Below are positions 47,376-56,585 of a stretch of DNA of 64,000 nt, one piece after another. The notes under the pieces were generated by a model. The model had not been told where the DNA came from and did no database searches. It worked only from the letters and a program-made list of their open reading frames with translations. The position numbers and the translations under genes were made by a program. Every line of letters starts with the position of its first letter. Positions within the stretch are counted from its first letter, which is position 1. The DNA is from JARBAU01 sp040414675 (lineage in GTDB: Archaea > Thermoproteota > Nitrososphaeria > Nitrososphaerales > Nitrososphaeraceae), in the NCBI GenBank assembly GCA_040414675.1, contig JBEDUN010000093.1, positions 139,728-203,727 of the forward strand, given 5' to 3'.

Positions 47376-47661
47376 GGTGTGCTAGCCGTAACCCTCCTTT
47401 TGTTTTAAGCGAGATTTCGCTGAGCGGCCAACCTGAGGTATTGCAGGAAAAATTGCCCTCTATTTGGCCTTACTCCACTCGGGTCGGCAGTTTCATTCTA
47501 GAACACACTCTTCAGACTATTCATCATCATTAGTACACGATCGTGTCTAGATTTCTTTTCTATTCCGTAGCCAGCCGTCTCCAGCTATTTATCGCTAAAT
47601 CGAGTGCCTGCAATGAGGGAGGAGTTTCCTCTCCTGGGAGTCACCCGCTCACTAGCTCACC
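47376..47661 (-). ncRNA. rnpB: RNase P RNA (archaeal)
   Basis: About 286 bases on the minus strand match archaeal RNase P RNA, the catalytic RNA that trims tRNA 5' leaders. The ends pair as helix P1: GGTGAGCTAG at 47661-47652 against CTAGCACACC at 47385-47376, nine of ten pairs. Near the 5' end is the conserved AGAGGAAACTCCTCCC (CR-I, P3/P4 region). The 3' part contains GTAAGGCCAAATAG, then GGTTGGCCGCTCAGC, and the terminal ACAAAAGGAGGGTTACGG, which corresponds to the ACAGAA...CCGGCTTA core. Exact termini may differ by a few bases. Confidence 0.88.
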
Positions 47662-47686
47662 TTAGTATACTGATTCAGGACAAACA

Positions 47687-47694
47687 TATTTTAA
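47687..47694 (-). promoter_or_regulatory. TATA-box candidate for rnpB
   Basis: On the minus strand TTAAAATA lies 26-33 bases before the first base of helix P1 of the RNase P RNA, the spacing expected for an archaeal TATA box. It overlaps the last codons of tsr3, so rnpB can be transcribed on its own despite abutting that gene. Confidence 0.55.
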
Positions 47695-48194
47695 TATTCT
47701 TGCAGAAAATAGTCCTTTTCAATCTTCATAATTTCCTCTTGATTAGTCGAACGAGAATAATCTTCTAATGGTTCAGCATTGAGTTCAAGGAAGGTATGAC
47801 CCCATTTGAATTTGTTCATTAGCGCAATTGACAGTTTTTTATTTCCTAGTATGTATGCACATCCCGCGAACGCCTCTGCTGTAGATAACTTTCCCAACTT
47901 GGAATAATTTGTTGGATTTCCAGCCAATAAATTTGGAAGCCTCCTGCTATAATTCGAATGAAATGAATTTAACTTAGTTACTTGATGAATATTTTCCCAA
48001 GAACAGTCTACCGCACAAACAAATTCTGATACAGATTTGTCAACTGGTGACAATAGTGTTTTAGAAAGTGGATTTAGCACGATACTATCTCTACGAAATT
48101 TTCGAACCTTCATTGCAAGTTCGAACTTTACTAATTTTTGGGCTGTGCATTTTGAAGAGTCATCTTGATTAAGTAGGATTATCTGAAGCTGCAA
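47691..48194 (-). CDS. tsr3: Tsr3-type 16S rRNA aminocarboxypropyltransferase (DUF367)
   Basis: This protein of about 167 residues transfers the aminocarboxypropyl group of SAM to a small-subunit rRNA pseudouridine in characterised homologues. Landmarks are SSKCTAQKL near the N-terminus, VDCSWE, the core LLAGNPTNYSKLGKLSTAEA and FKWGHTFLELN. The frame extends 24 codons to an ATG at 48266, but that extension is hydrophobic and not family-like; a TTG at 48194 fits the usual N-terminus. It directly precedes the RNase P RNA. Confidence 0.88.
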   Translation of the reverse strand: MQLQIILLNQDDSSKCTAQKLVKFELAMKVRKFRRDSIVLNPLSKTLLSPVDKSVSEFVCAVDCSWENIHQVTKLNSFHSNYSRRLPNLLAGNPTNYSKLGKLSTAEAFAGCAYILGNKKLSIALMNKFKWGHTFLELNAEPLEDYSRSTNQEEIMKIEKDYFLQEY

Positions 48195-48332
48195 GGATTG
48201 TATATGACAGTTTAACAGATTTAAGATTAACAAAATTAAATGTCCAAGCTTTGTACAATATTTCAAAAAATAAAAAGAAACGTAGACAAGTGTAGACGGC
48301 TGTTAGATTTCTTGTGTCATTCGCCGTATTTA

Positions 48333-48791
48333 TTAAGGACTTAGCCCAAAGCGATTCTTGATTATCTCACTTATCGTCGCTTTATCGATTGGAAGATCAT
48401 TGCTTCCTGATGAATTCATCGGGGAAATCTGGTTGGGTCCAGAGGAGGGTATCGAATTTACACCTGGTTCAGATACTGGTTGTTGTGGAGTTGTGTTAGA
48501 TACTGGTTGTTGTTGTGGAGTTGTGTTAGATGCGGGTTCGGAACCCGGAAATGTATTAGCATAACAACTATCCAACTCTGTTTCAGTAAGCTGACCGTCT
48601 TTTGCGGCCTTGGATTGACAATTCGACAACTCCTTTAGGTCCTTCTTGGCTACGCCATTACTTGAATGTGAATCACTGGCCGGAGTGTTGTCCTGTGCGA
48701 ATGCAAATCGAGGTAACGAAGTACTTGTCGTCACTAATACTAAAAGACCGATACCAATTGACAGGTAAGCAGCCTTTCTGGATTCATTCAT
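48333..48791 (-). CDS. Exported low-complexity protein
   Basis: This 152-residue protein has a signal peptide (about 1-32, with SIGIGLLVLVTTST and an Ala-x-Ala site at FAFA). The mature part is rich in Ser, Asn, Pro and Gln and includes two NTTPQQ-containing repeats (encoded by an imperfect direct repeat around 48476-48535). The C-terminal LPIDKATISEIIKNRFG is likely the only ordered portion. A cell-surface or secreted role is probable; function unknown. Confidence 0.6.
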   Translation of the reverse strand: MNESRKAAYLSIGIGLLVLVTTSTSLPRFAFAQDNTPASDSHSSNGVAKKDLKELSNCQSKAAKDGQLTETELDSCYANTFPGSEPASNTTPQQQPVSNTTPQQPVSEPGVNSIPSSGPNQISPMNSSGSNDLPIDKATISEIIKNRFGLSP

Positions 48792-49001
48792 ACCTCGGCT
48801 ATACTTATATGGATAATATGCAATATGCCAAACAATTTAAGAAACATACACGTAGGAATTGTAGATCCATTTTCTTACTGTGAATGAGATAGTAATAATC
48901 GACAATAATCGCATTTGGTTAGAGTTAGTATAGTCATGTTTGCATGAAGTATCTATTATTTTCGGACCTATTGCATCTGCTTTGACTAACCACGTGCTGA
49001 T

Positions 49002-49679
49002 TTAATCTGATCTTATAATTCCAGATTTGAAACCAACTAATGAGAGTGAAGATGCATGCATTTTGAAATAGGATTCTACATCTGCTTCAATAATTCTGCC
49101 TTCGTCCACATTGATAACATAAATCATATGAAGTCTGGCATTCAATATTTCCTGTATCTCGAGGGGAGGTGACTTATAGTACAGGTCGCACAAGGACTTC
49201 AGCGTCTTGATGTCCTCTAGAGCTCTAGCTCTGGGTGGTTCAGAAAAAATTACTGGGATCGGGAGAAGATTTACTCCAGGAGTTGCCATAATAAATTCAC
49301 TTGCATGCTTGCTGTAGCGGGAAATTTTACCTGCTATTCTTGAGACATAGTAAGATAAAGGATCTAATGCGTGCTCGGGGGGCATGAAGCCTGTTTCGAT
49401 TTCTATTATCACTTGTCCATCACCTTTAGTTGCAAAGACATCACAAACTAGTGAGTCTGTCAATTGCTTCTCTACATCAACGTGATATCCATATTTTATC
49501 AAATGATTTGCACAGATTAGTTCCATGACAGAATGATTGATCTTTACAATATTTCGTTTGTATAATGAAATCAGTCTGTCTTTTACATATATTAACCTCT
49601 GAACGTGGTCTGATGGACATCCTGAAATTAGCCGCTCTGATAAGCTTGTTACGTCAGCTGTAAACCGCTCAATATCCAA
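49002..49679 (-). CDS. Conserved-looking protein, possible PD-(D/E)XK nuclease fold
   Basis: This 225-residue protein starts at TTG. Between residues 51 and 96 it has MELICANHLIKYGYHVDVE, then VCDVFATKGDGQVIIEIETG: a helix with Glu53, Asp80, and Glu93-x-Glu95, which fits a PD-(D/E)XK nuclease core with the Lys replaced. Whether it is an active nuclease cannot be told. It is divergent from the hydroxybutyryl-CoA dehydrogenase. I do not recognise a named family. Confidence 0.55.
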   Translation of the reverse strand: MDIERFTADVTSLSERLISGCPSDHVQRLIYVKDRLISLYKRNIVKINHSVMELICANHLIKYGYHVDVEKQLTDSLVCDVFATKGDGQVIIEIETGFMPPEHALDPLSYYVSRIAGKISRYSKHASEFIMATPGVNLLPIPVIFSEPPRARALEDIKTLKSLCDLYYKSPPLEIQEILNARLHMIYVINVDEGRIIEADVESYFKMHASSLSLVGFKSGIIRSD

Positions 49680-49766
49680 TATGTGAGGTAGTACCCCTCG
49701 TGATTTTAAGTGTACCCTTTAAAAAAGAGTAAAATTAAGGTGTGAGCACAATCATTTGATAAAACA

Positions 49767-50918
49767 TTGTCTACAATTAAAAAAGTAACTGTCATCGGTT
49801 CTGGCACCATGGGTCATGGGATAGCTCAAATCTCTGCTATGGCAGGATACAATACTTCAATAAGGGACGTCGAACAGAAGTTTTTAGATTCGGCAATAGA
49901 AAAGATAAAATGGTCTCTAGAAAAATTACTGAAGAAACAAAAGATCACCGACTTAGAAATGAAATCAATACTTGAGCGCATTAACCTCACAACTGATTTG
50001 AACAAGAGTTTGAGTGATTCAGATCTCGTTATTGAAGCTGTTCCGGAAGATTTAATCTTGAAAAAAAGAGTTTATCAAGGGATCGATGAGAATGCTGAAG
50101 ATAAGACGTTCTATGCATCAAATACGAGCACGTTGCCAATCACGGAAATTGCATCGCTTACATCTAGACCTGATAGGTTTGTTGGGCTTCATTTTTTTAA
50201 TCCTCCACAGTTGATGCAATTAGTCGAGGTGATTCCAGGCAAAGAGACATCTCCAAAAGTTATTGAAAGTGCCGTTGAATTTATTGGTTCCCTCGGAAAG
50301 CAACCTATACTATGCCGTAAAGATGTTCCAGGGTTTATAGTTAATCGGATTTTTATACCACTAGTTCACGAAGCTGCCTATTGCTTGGAGCGAGATAAGA
50401 CCAGCCTGGTTGCAATCGATATGGCAGTAAAGGAAAAAATGAAATTTCCAATGGGGATCTTCGAGCTTGCTGACTATACTGGCCTAGATGTAATTCATAA
50501 GGCTACTGTTGAAATGTATTCAAGAGACAAAAGTGTTATGAAGCCCAACCCAATTATAGAAAGATTGTATTCAGAGGGTAAATATGGGCAGAAATCTGGC
50601 CATGGTTTTTACGAGTACAAAAAAGGACAGTACGAACGTGTCAATGTAACAGATAATCATATTGAACAATATGATCCTGTCAAATTAGTAGCCTTCGCAG
50701 CTAACAATGCAAGTTGGCTGATATCTCATGGTGCCTGCGATAAAAAAGAACTCGAGATGGCGTTAAGGTTAGGAATGGGATTGAAAGCGGAACTCTTTGA
50801 GACTGTTAAAAGCTACGGATTAGAGTCTATAGTTAATACGTTAAGGCAGTTAGCTCAGAAAAACGGTAGCATTTACGAACCTGATCAATTTTTGATAAAA
50901 GATCTTGAAAGCAAATGA
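49767..50918 (+). CDS. hbd: 3-hydroxybutyryl-CoA (3-hydroxyacyl-CoA) dehydrogenase
   Basis: This 383-residue enzyme oxidises 3-hydroxybutyryl-CoA to acetoacetyl-CoA. Its NAD loop is GSGTMGHGIAQISAM (about 9-23), and SNTSTLPITEIAS, GLHFFNPPQLMQLVEV with the catalytic His, and VNRIFIPLVHEAAY follow. In ammonia-oxidising archaea this serves the HP/HB cycle. It is longer than the 280-residue minimum because of a second 3HCDH-C repeat at the end. Start TTG. Confidence 0.93.
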   Translation: MSTIKKVTVIGSGTMGHGIAQISAMAGYNTSIRDVEQKFLDSAIEKIKWSLEKLLKKQKITDLEMKSILERINLTTDLNKSLSDSDLVIEAVPEDLILKKRVYQGIDENAEDKTFYASNTSTLPITEIASLTSRPDRFVGLHFFNPPQLMQLVEVIPGKETSPKVIESAVEFIGSLGKQPILCRKDVPGFIVNRIFIPLVHEAAYCLERDKTSLVAIDMAVKEKMKFPMGIFELADYTGLDVIHKATVEMYSRDKSVMKPNPIIERLYSEGKYGQKSGHGFYEYKKGQYERVNVTDNHIEQYDPVKLVAFAANNASWLISHGACDKKELEMALRLGMGLKAELFETVKSYGLESIVNTLRQLAQKNGSIYEPDQFLIKDLESK

Positions 50919-51114
50919 GCATAACTAGTAATGTGGGCTCGATTAATCAAATTTTTCCTGCGAAAATTTTTTGCAAATTGAGCAATAATTTATTACATTG
51001 ATTCGGCATCCTGCAGTCTGGGATTAATTGAAATGTCGATTATTGTATCGACATATATTTGCAATCAAAATTTATCAAAAGTGTTTATTGATTCGCATAA
51101 AAATAAGATAATAT

Positions 51115-52398
51115 ATGGGTAGAATAAGCCTGAATTACTTAATGGTTAATCATCGAATTAAGGACGAATCTAATGCTCAAGACGGGAAAACCAAGATTAA
51201 TTGGGCTGAAGAGCATATGCCAGTTTTAGTATCGCTCAGGGACAAATATAGCAATATAAAACCACTTACCGGTATTCGTGTTAGTGGTTGCTTACATGTT
51301 ACAAAAGAGACAGGAGTATTAATCCGAACTCTAAAATCAGCTGGTGCTGACATATCTTGGTGTGGTTGCAATCCGCTGAGTACACAAGACGATGTCGCTG
51401 CATCGATTGCAATCGATGAAGGTGTGTCAATCTACGCTAGTAAAGGCGTCTCTACCGAACAATACTATAATGATATAAATAGTGCAATGAAAATTAGGCC
51501 CAACATTACAATAGATGATGGGGCCGATCTAACAGTTGAAATCCACAAATCTATTAAAGATTTCAAACCTGAATTGTACGGAGGAACTGAAGAAACTACT
51601 ACTGGCGTAATAAGATTAAGGGCTCTTCAAAAAGTAGGCAAGCTCCTTTATCCTATAATCGCTGTAAATGATGCGGAAACTAAGCATGATTTCGACAATG
51701 TATATGGAACAGGTCAATCTGCATTAGATGGGATTATACGTGCTACAAATATTTTATTATCTGGAAAAAATGTCATAGTTGCAGGATACGGGCATGTGGG
51801 AAAGGGTATTTCGAAAAAGGCCTCTGGTCTAGGAGCAAATGTCACTGTTACCGAGGTTGACCCTATTTCAGCTTTAAAGGCAAAGTTAGATGGCTTCACG
51901 GTCACGACCATGAAACAGGCGTCTTCATTTGGTGATATCTTTATTACGACTACTGGATGCAAGGACGTCATAGGGAAGGAAGATATAGAGGAACTTAAGG
52001 ATGGAGCAATTTTGGCAAATGCAGGTCATTTTAATGTTGAAATAGATGTTTCAGAATTAGAACGACAATCATCCAACAAGACTCAAATTAATGAAAATAT
52101 TATGCGATATGACTTGAACCATAAAAAAATATATCTAATAGGGGAAGGTCGTTTGGTCAACTTGGTCGCTGCAGAGGGTCATCCTTCAGAAGTCATGGAT
52201 ATGAGCTTTGCCAATCAATTTATGTCAGTATTGAAGCTAGCAGAATCTAAGGGATCGCTTAGTCCTATGGTCTATGATATTCCAAGAGAACAGGACCAAG
52301 AAATAGCATTAGCAAAACTGAGATCTATGAATGTAGATATTGATATTCTAACACAGGATCAAGAGGCATATCTTAGTGGATTTAGTCAAGGAACTTAA
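51115..52398 (+). CDS. ahcY: Adenosylhomocysteinase (canonical copy)
   Basis: This 427-residue SAH hydrolase is the more canonical of the two in this window. It has INWAEEHMPVLVSL (about 30-43), CLHVTKETGVL, NPLSTQDDVAAS, GGTEETTTGVIRLRAL, NDAETKHDFDN, the NAD loop GYGHVGKGISKKA and ANAGHFNVEID. It recycles S-adenosylhomocysteine in the cytoplasm. The ATG was kept; an alternative ATG nine codons on begins MVNHRIKDES. It is monocistronic, followed by tRNA-Val. Confidence 0.95.
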   Translation: MGRISLNYLMVNHRIKDESNAQDGKTKINWAEEHMPVLVSLRDKYSNIKPLTGIRVSGCLHVTKETGVLIRTLKSAGADISWCGCNPLSTQDDVAASIAIDEGVSIYASKGVSTEQYYNDINSAMKIRPNITIDDGADLTVEIHKSIKDFKPELYGGTEETTTGVIRLRALQKVGKLLYPIIAVNDAETKHDFDNVYGTGQSALDGIIRATNILLSGKNVIVAGYGHVGKGISKKASGLGANVTVTEVDPISALKAKLDGFTVTTMKQASSFGDIFITTTGCKDVIGKEDIEELKDGAILANAGHFNVEIDVSELERQSSNKTQINENIMRYDLNHKKIYLIGEGRLVNLVAAEGHPSEVMDMSFANQFMSVLKLAESKGSLSPMVYDIPREQDQEIALAKLRSMNVDIDILTQDQEAYLSGFSQGT

Positions 52399-52523
52399 TA
52401 CTAGAGATGACTTTAAAAATGCTATAGAGCAGTGAGTTTGAATATCTTGCCGAATATCGTCATCTAGAAAAATGCTTAGATATTTATTCCCTTAAAGTTT
52501 GCATTATTCTCAATATTGTTCTA

Positions 52524-52598
52524 GGATGGGTGGTCCAGCCTGGTTAAGATACCTGTCTCACACACAGGTGATCGAGAGTTCAAATCTCTCCCCATCCA
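52524..52598 (+). tRNA. tRNA-Val (CAC)
   Basis: The 75 bases fold as a tRNA. The acceptor stem is GGATGGG/CCCATCC with discriminator A, and no CCA is encoded. The anticodon stem CCTGT/ACAGG encloses loop CTCACAC with anticodon CAC. The T arm is GAGAG/CTCTC around TTCAAAT. No intron is present. It ends 20 bases before the 3' end of the convergent DUF2070 gene. Confidence 0.95.
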
Positions 52599-52617
52599 TC
52601 CTGATCTTGGTTTTGAC

Positions 52618-54375
52618 TTACAAGATTAGCGTTGCTATAAAGATAGAGACGGTCGTAAGTACAAATATTTTAGTGAGGAACAAGGATTTATTCAAAGCCA
52701 CGGCATATTCATCAAACTGTTTTTTTCCCATTACCCTCACCTTTGTTTTGATGGATGCTAGCTCAAATATTGATGGTGTAAGAGATTCAATTGACTTCCT
52801 CGCAAGTAAATAGAATATTTCAGCTGCTATTTTGGGTCTTGTTATACTCCCAAAAGCAAAGTATCCTTGACGGGTTCTTTTGCCAGAAGTCGCGTGGGTA
52901 TCCGAAGTACAAACTTCTAATAATTGTATTCCTCTCTCTGACATAAAGGAAACTAGTTGTTCTTTCAAAGTATTGTCCATGTTATTCGAGTCTGCCCAAC
53001 CTATCACGTAGTAGTGGGCGTTTACTTCAATAGCCATGGTTGCCAAGCCAGAACCTCCCAAGTCATCCTTCAGGGAATCCATATCATAAGAAATATCACA
53101 AAGATTAGCAAAGCCGATCCTAAAGGAAAATTCTTGAGACCGACTGAGCTCCTCAAGACATTTTCTTCCTGCATCCAATAAAGATTCATAGTTAGTTTGA
53201 CTTAGCTGCGATCCTAAAGCATTGTGACAATCTATAACTAATATATTGTTAAAGCCTAATAATCGGGAATACGTCTCCAATTGCTGAAGGACCCCATCAG
53301 ATAGGTCGTCCATGCCCTCTGGGGCCCTGGAGAGCAGCAACATAACAGTATCCCCGAACTTAAGACCAGTTGCTGTAAAGCTAGAAACTTGCACCTGACA
53401 TGGTATCGAACACATCTGATGTTTTGCTATATAGTCTTGCTTATCAAGAGATGCAATGTAACTATTTAATTCCGTTATTGAAGGTAGATTTAACGAATGG
53501 TTGGATACACTGTGTAGAATTATCGCCTTTTTTGAAAAAGTTGAAAATAATTCATAGGGCAAATTACTTCCCCCTACGGGATTGAATGGGCCAGGATGGA
53601 TATCTGGAAGAATAATGTGAAAGGGTACCTCTTTTTCCTTCTTAAATTTCGCGATTAAAGTCCTAACTGTCTGTAGTTCCGACCTTGACTCAGTAAATTT
53701 TTCCATCTCCTTAGGATTGCTATTTGTCCATGCATTGAGGAAAGCCTGCAATAGACTAAAAGTACTGACCACATATGGTCGGCCTGCGCGATCTGCTAAT
53801 TCGGTCCATAAAATGCTTAGGCCTATAAATAATATTCCAAACAAGGGCACAAAATCCGGTTCGTGTCTAGTGTAAGTATTAGACGCTGGATAACCAATAA
53901 TTATTATCGCCATTAACGATGGCTGAACAACACCCACCACCACTGACCGTACTAAATTGGCACCGAATACAGATCGAAATATTGCAATTCTCAAGCCTAT
54001 AGAGAGAAACATGCCTTCTACTACGTACAAAATAGGAGAACTTTCCCTCCCCAAAGCAGCTTGAGAAAGCAAGCCCAGAATCACTGAACCTACCCATAAC
54101 AGATATGAAAATGCGGAGACATGAAACACTTTAGATAATTTATTGAGGGGAGTGTTTCTTAATGACCAATAGTCAAAGAAACCTAACCCTACTGCAATAG
54201 GTAGTCCAACGAGGAGAGTGTAGAAAAGATCATTGCTTGAATTGTAGATCCTGCTCTCGACAATGAAAATTAAGAAGGTAGTTGCAAGAATAGAAATTAC
54301 AAAAGATGTTTTAACAGAAGAAGGATTCAGCCGTGTTAAAGACCATCGTTTATGTATGCTAGAAACGCTTTCCAT
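52618..54375 (-). CDS. DUF2070 family membrane protein
   Basis: This 585-residue protein has about six N-terminal membrane helices (about residues 24-205), a soluble domain (about 210-555), and a last helix at about 563-584. The soluble part carries the family mark LPDIHPGPFNPVGGSNLPYEL and LVIDCHNALGSQL with conserved His and Asp residues. DUF2070 is an archaeal family of unknown activity; the His-Pro-Gly-Pro-Phe motif suggests metal-dependent catalysis, which is inference. Start ATG. Confidence 0.85.
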   Translation of the reverse strand: MESVSSIHKRWSLTRLNPSSVKTSFVISILATTFLIFIVESRIYNSSNDLFYTLLVGLPIAVGLGFFDYWSLRNTPLNKLSKVFHVSAFSYLLWVGSVILGLLSQAALGRESSPILYVVEGMFLSIGLRIAIFRSVFGANLVRSVVVGVVQPSLMAIIIIGYPASNTYTRHEPDFVPLFGILFIGLSILWTELADRAGRPYVVSTFSLLQAFLNAWTNSNPKEMEKFTESRSELQTVRTLIAKFKKEKEVPFHIILPDIHPGPFNPVGGSNLPYELFSTFSKKAIILHSVSNHSLNLPSITELNSYIASLDKQDYIAKHQMCSIPCQVQVSSFTATGLKFGDTVMLLLSRAPEGMDDLSDGVLQQLETYSRLLGFNNILVIDCHNALGSQLSQTNYESLLDAGRKCLEELSRSQEFSFRIGFANLCDISYDMDSLKDDLGGSGLATMAIEVNAHYYVIGWADSNNMDNTLKEQLVSFMSERGIQLLEVCTSDTHATSGKRTRQGYFAFGSITRPKIAAEIFYLLARKSIESLTPSIFELASIKTKVRVMGKKQFDEYAVALNKSLFLTKIFVLTTVSIFIATLIL

Positions 54376-54406
54376 GACCTGAGTCTAGAGTCTAGTAATG
54401 TAATAC

Positions 54407-54574
54407 CTAGACTGGAAAAAGGATTCTAATTATTAGAGAGATCCCGATTAATCCGCCAGTTACTCCTAAAACAACTTCCGGTTTTATCTTTATACCCTTT
54501 GTTTCGTCCTCAAAAAATCTCAATAAACCTGCACTAGATGCTGGGAGAGGGGCGTTTTTCTTTTTACTGCTCAT
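54407..54574 (-). CDS. secG: Preprotein translocase subunit Sec61-beta
   Basis: This 55-residue tail-anchored protein is the beta subunit of the archaeal SecYEbeta translocon. It begins with a basic MSSKKKNAPLPASSAGLLRF and continues through EDETKGIKIKPEV to a single membrane helix (about residues 34-53). The sequence PLPASSAGLLRF is diagnostic of archaeal Sec61-beta. Start ATG, stop TAG, normal size. It is transcribed divergently from aIF1. Confidence 0.93.
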   Translation of the reverse strand: MSSKKKNAPLPASSAGLLRFFEDETKGIKIKPEVVLGVTGGLIGISLIIRILFPV

Positions 54575-54724
54575 TAACAATAAAGAGAAAACGATAGCGA
54601 TTTAAATAGATTTCTCTGCTGATAAGCTGGAAGGATAATGTTTGTACTATTATTTCGAATAGATTTGCTATTGGATACAAGCAAGTTTTAATAGTTGGAT
54701 TATGGATAATCAAAATACCGAAAG

Positions 54725-55033
54725 ATGGTGGTTATATGCAAGAAATGTGGCCTGCCTGACGACCTTTGTGCTTGTGGTGAACTGGATAAAGAAGATACAC
54801 GAATCATTGTTCGACTTGAGACAAGAAGATTCAAGAAAACTACAACTATGATCGAAGGGATTGATCCAAAACTTGGTGATTTACAAAGAATTGTTAAGGA
54901 ATTGAAGAGTAAATTTGCTTGCGGCGGCACTGCGAAAGATGGATACATTATGCTTCAAGGTGATCATCGTGCAGATGTTAAAGGGTATCTAGTAAGCAAG
55001 GCCTTCAACGAAGCGGCTATTGAGGTACAGTAA
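54725..55033 (+). CDS. Translation initiation factor aIF1 (SUI1)
   Basis: This 102-residue SUI1-fold factor monitors start-codon selection on the 30S subunit. The N-terminus has a small zinc-like CKKCG...CACG segment, and the core strands are IIVRLETRRFKKTTTMIEGID, ELKSKFACGG, and IMLQGDHRADVKGYL. Length and order match archaeal aIF1. It starts at ATG and is divergent from Sec61-beta with about 150 bases between. Confidence 0.95.
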   Translation: MVVICKKCGLPDDLCACGELDKEDTRIIVRLETRRFKKTTTMIEGIDPKLGDLQRIVKELKSKFACGGTAKDGYIMLQGDHRADVKGYLVSKAFNEAAIEVQ

Positions 55034-55213
55034 CATTTCTTATGAAGTAACTATAGGATTCAATTGTGTTATTGGAATCGAAAGGCGCAAACAATTATCA
55101 ACTCGGCTATTAAGTCTTCAGCGGACATACGCATTGTCTTATCATTTAATAGATAAATAGAGAAAGACTGAAGTGAAAGCATCAAACGAAAGCATTTATG
55201 TCGGTAGTTTAGA

Positions 55214-55675
55214 TTGACACTATTGTTTAAAGAAAAGAAGCCGACCAAAAAGAGGGAACGTGTTTCGAGTTTGGACAACACTTTCAGGATCGCTTCGATT
55301 CTCCAGAGGAGCATCAAATCTGGGCGCTCTAGCTATGTAGAAATGTCAAAGGTAAATCAAATAGTCTCATTTAACACGAAATCAAGGCTTGACTATCTTA
55401 AATCTAAATCCATTTCAGGAATTTATGACGATATATTAGCCATGTTTCAGGAACTTTCATTTTGTTACGAAAACACAATTACTCCAAATGGCTCGATCAA
55501 GCTAAAGGATTTAAATAGAATGCTGAACTATGATTCCGAAATTGTGATTCAGCTTGAAAACCTTAAAAGAATTTTCAATGGTAATAACGACAGAATCACT
55601 GATTTGGACTATATCAAAAATCTGAAGATTTTAATCAAGGAAAGAGAGGACTTCATAAAATCAATTAGAGCTTAA
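55214..55675 (+). CDS. Hypothetical helical protein
   Basis: This 153-residue protein starts at TTG. It is basic and appears almost entirely alpha-helical, with a Lys/Arg-rich N-terminus and a coiled-coil-like C-terminus (KNLKILIKEREDFIKSIRA). No domain is recognised. Its end overlaps the stop of the convergent TFB gene by 11 bases. It may be a coding gene because codon use is even and the frame is long, but function is unknown. Confidence 0.55.
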   Translation: MTLLFKEKKPTKKRERVSSLDNTFRIASILQRSIKSGRSSYVEMSKVNQIVSFNTKSRLDYLKSKSISGIYDDILAMFQELSFCYENTITPNGSIKLKDLNRMLNYDSEIVIQLENLKRIFNGNNDRITDLDYIKNLKILIKEREDFIKSIRA

Positions 55676-56579
55676 GATGGAGTTTTAACCCCTTGTATCT
55701 ATTTCTAATAGTGACTTCGGTGACTCCAGCAGCCTCTGCAACATCCTTCTGAGTTTTATTTTCCCCATTCATAACACATGCAACATACAAAGCAGCTGCT
55801 GCTAAACCCATAGGATCTTTTCCGGCAGAGATTTTACCCTCTTCAGCTTTCTTTAGAATTTCTAAGGCCTTTCTCTTTGTCTTTTCGGAAAGCCCGGCCT
55901 TGCTTGCAATTCTAGCAACACACTTAACCGGATCAACAACTGGCATCTTGAGATCTAACTCACGGATAAGTAATCTATAACACCTGGCTACGTCCTTCTT
56001 TTTTATATTGCTTGCATTAGCGATATCTTTTAAGGTCCTGGGTGTTTCAGTATCCCTACACGCAGCATAAAGTGCAGCAGCTACTAGTGCAGAAATCGAT
56101 CTTCCTCTCACAAGTCCTCGCTCTAATGCTTTTCTGTAGACATACGCGGCTTTTTCAATAACCGCATCACCCACTGCTAATTTGTCCTTCAATCGATCTA
56201 GTTCGCTAAACGCCTGTCTAAAATTCCGGTCTACTGGTTCGTGAACCTGGCTTCGACTGTCCCACGTCCTCAGCCTTTCGATTGTGCTCTTCATAGACGC
56301 AGATAATGGTTTTCCCGAAGCATCCTTATCGATTGGGCCAATTATAGTAGCTAGGCCCATGTCGTGCATAGCTAAAGAAGTAGGTATGCCAGCTCTACTT
56401 CGGTCTTCATGCTCTTCTTTGGAAAAAGCTCTCCACTCGGGGCCCGTTTCCTCAATCCTTTCAGTAACTACAAAGCCACAATTCCCACAAAACATTTCTC
56501 CACTTGAATTATCCGTGACCATTGGACCCTTTCCGCAACGCGGGCACCTATCACTAAATAATGAAATATCTTTAACCAG
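55665..56579 (-). CDS. tfb: Transcription initiation factor TFB, 5' end in doubt
   Basis: This protein of about 305 residues is the archaeal TFIIB homologue: zinc ribbon CPRCGKGPM...CGNCGF at the N-terminus, B-finger/linker WRAFSKEEHEDRSR, and two cyclin folds (about 110-195 and 205-290). From the first ATG (56522) the ribbon would lose its first Cys pair, so the frame must start further upstream. Only CTG (56579), ATT (56582) or ATA (56585) lie in frame before a TGA. An ATG at 56592, placed by a good TATA box, is out of frame by one base. See the finding on this. Confidence 0.88.
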   Translation of the reverse strand: MVKDISLFSDRCPRCGKGPMVTDNSSGEMFCGNCGFVVTERIEETGPEWRAFSKEEHEDRSRAGIPTSLAMHDMGLATIIGPIDKDASGKPLSASMKSTIERLRTWDSRSQVHEPVDRNFRQAFSELDRLKDKLAVGDAVIEKAAYVYRKALERGLVRGRSISALVAAALYAACRDTETPRTLKDIANASNIKKKDVARCYRLLIRELDLKMPVVDPVKCVARIASKAGLSEKTKRKALEILKKAEEGKISAGKDPMGLAAAALYVACVMNGENKTQKDVAEAAGVTEVTIRNRYKGLKLHLKL

Positions 56580-56585
56580 AATTAT

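Noticed and set aside
48358..48564. Plus-strand Gly/Cys-rich frame opposite the exported protein
   Set aside because: It is the antisense shadow of the NTTPQQ repeat-coding region of the minus-strand gene.
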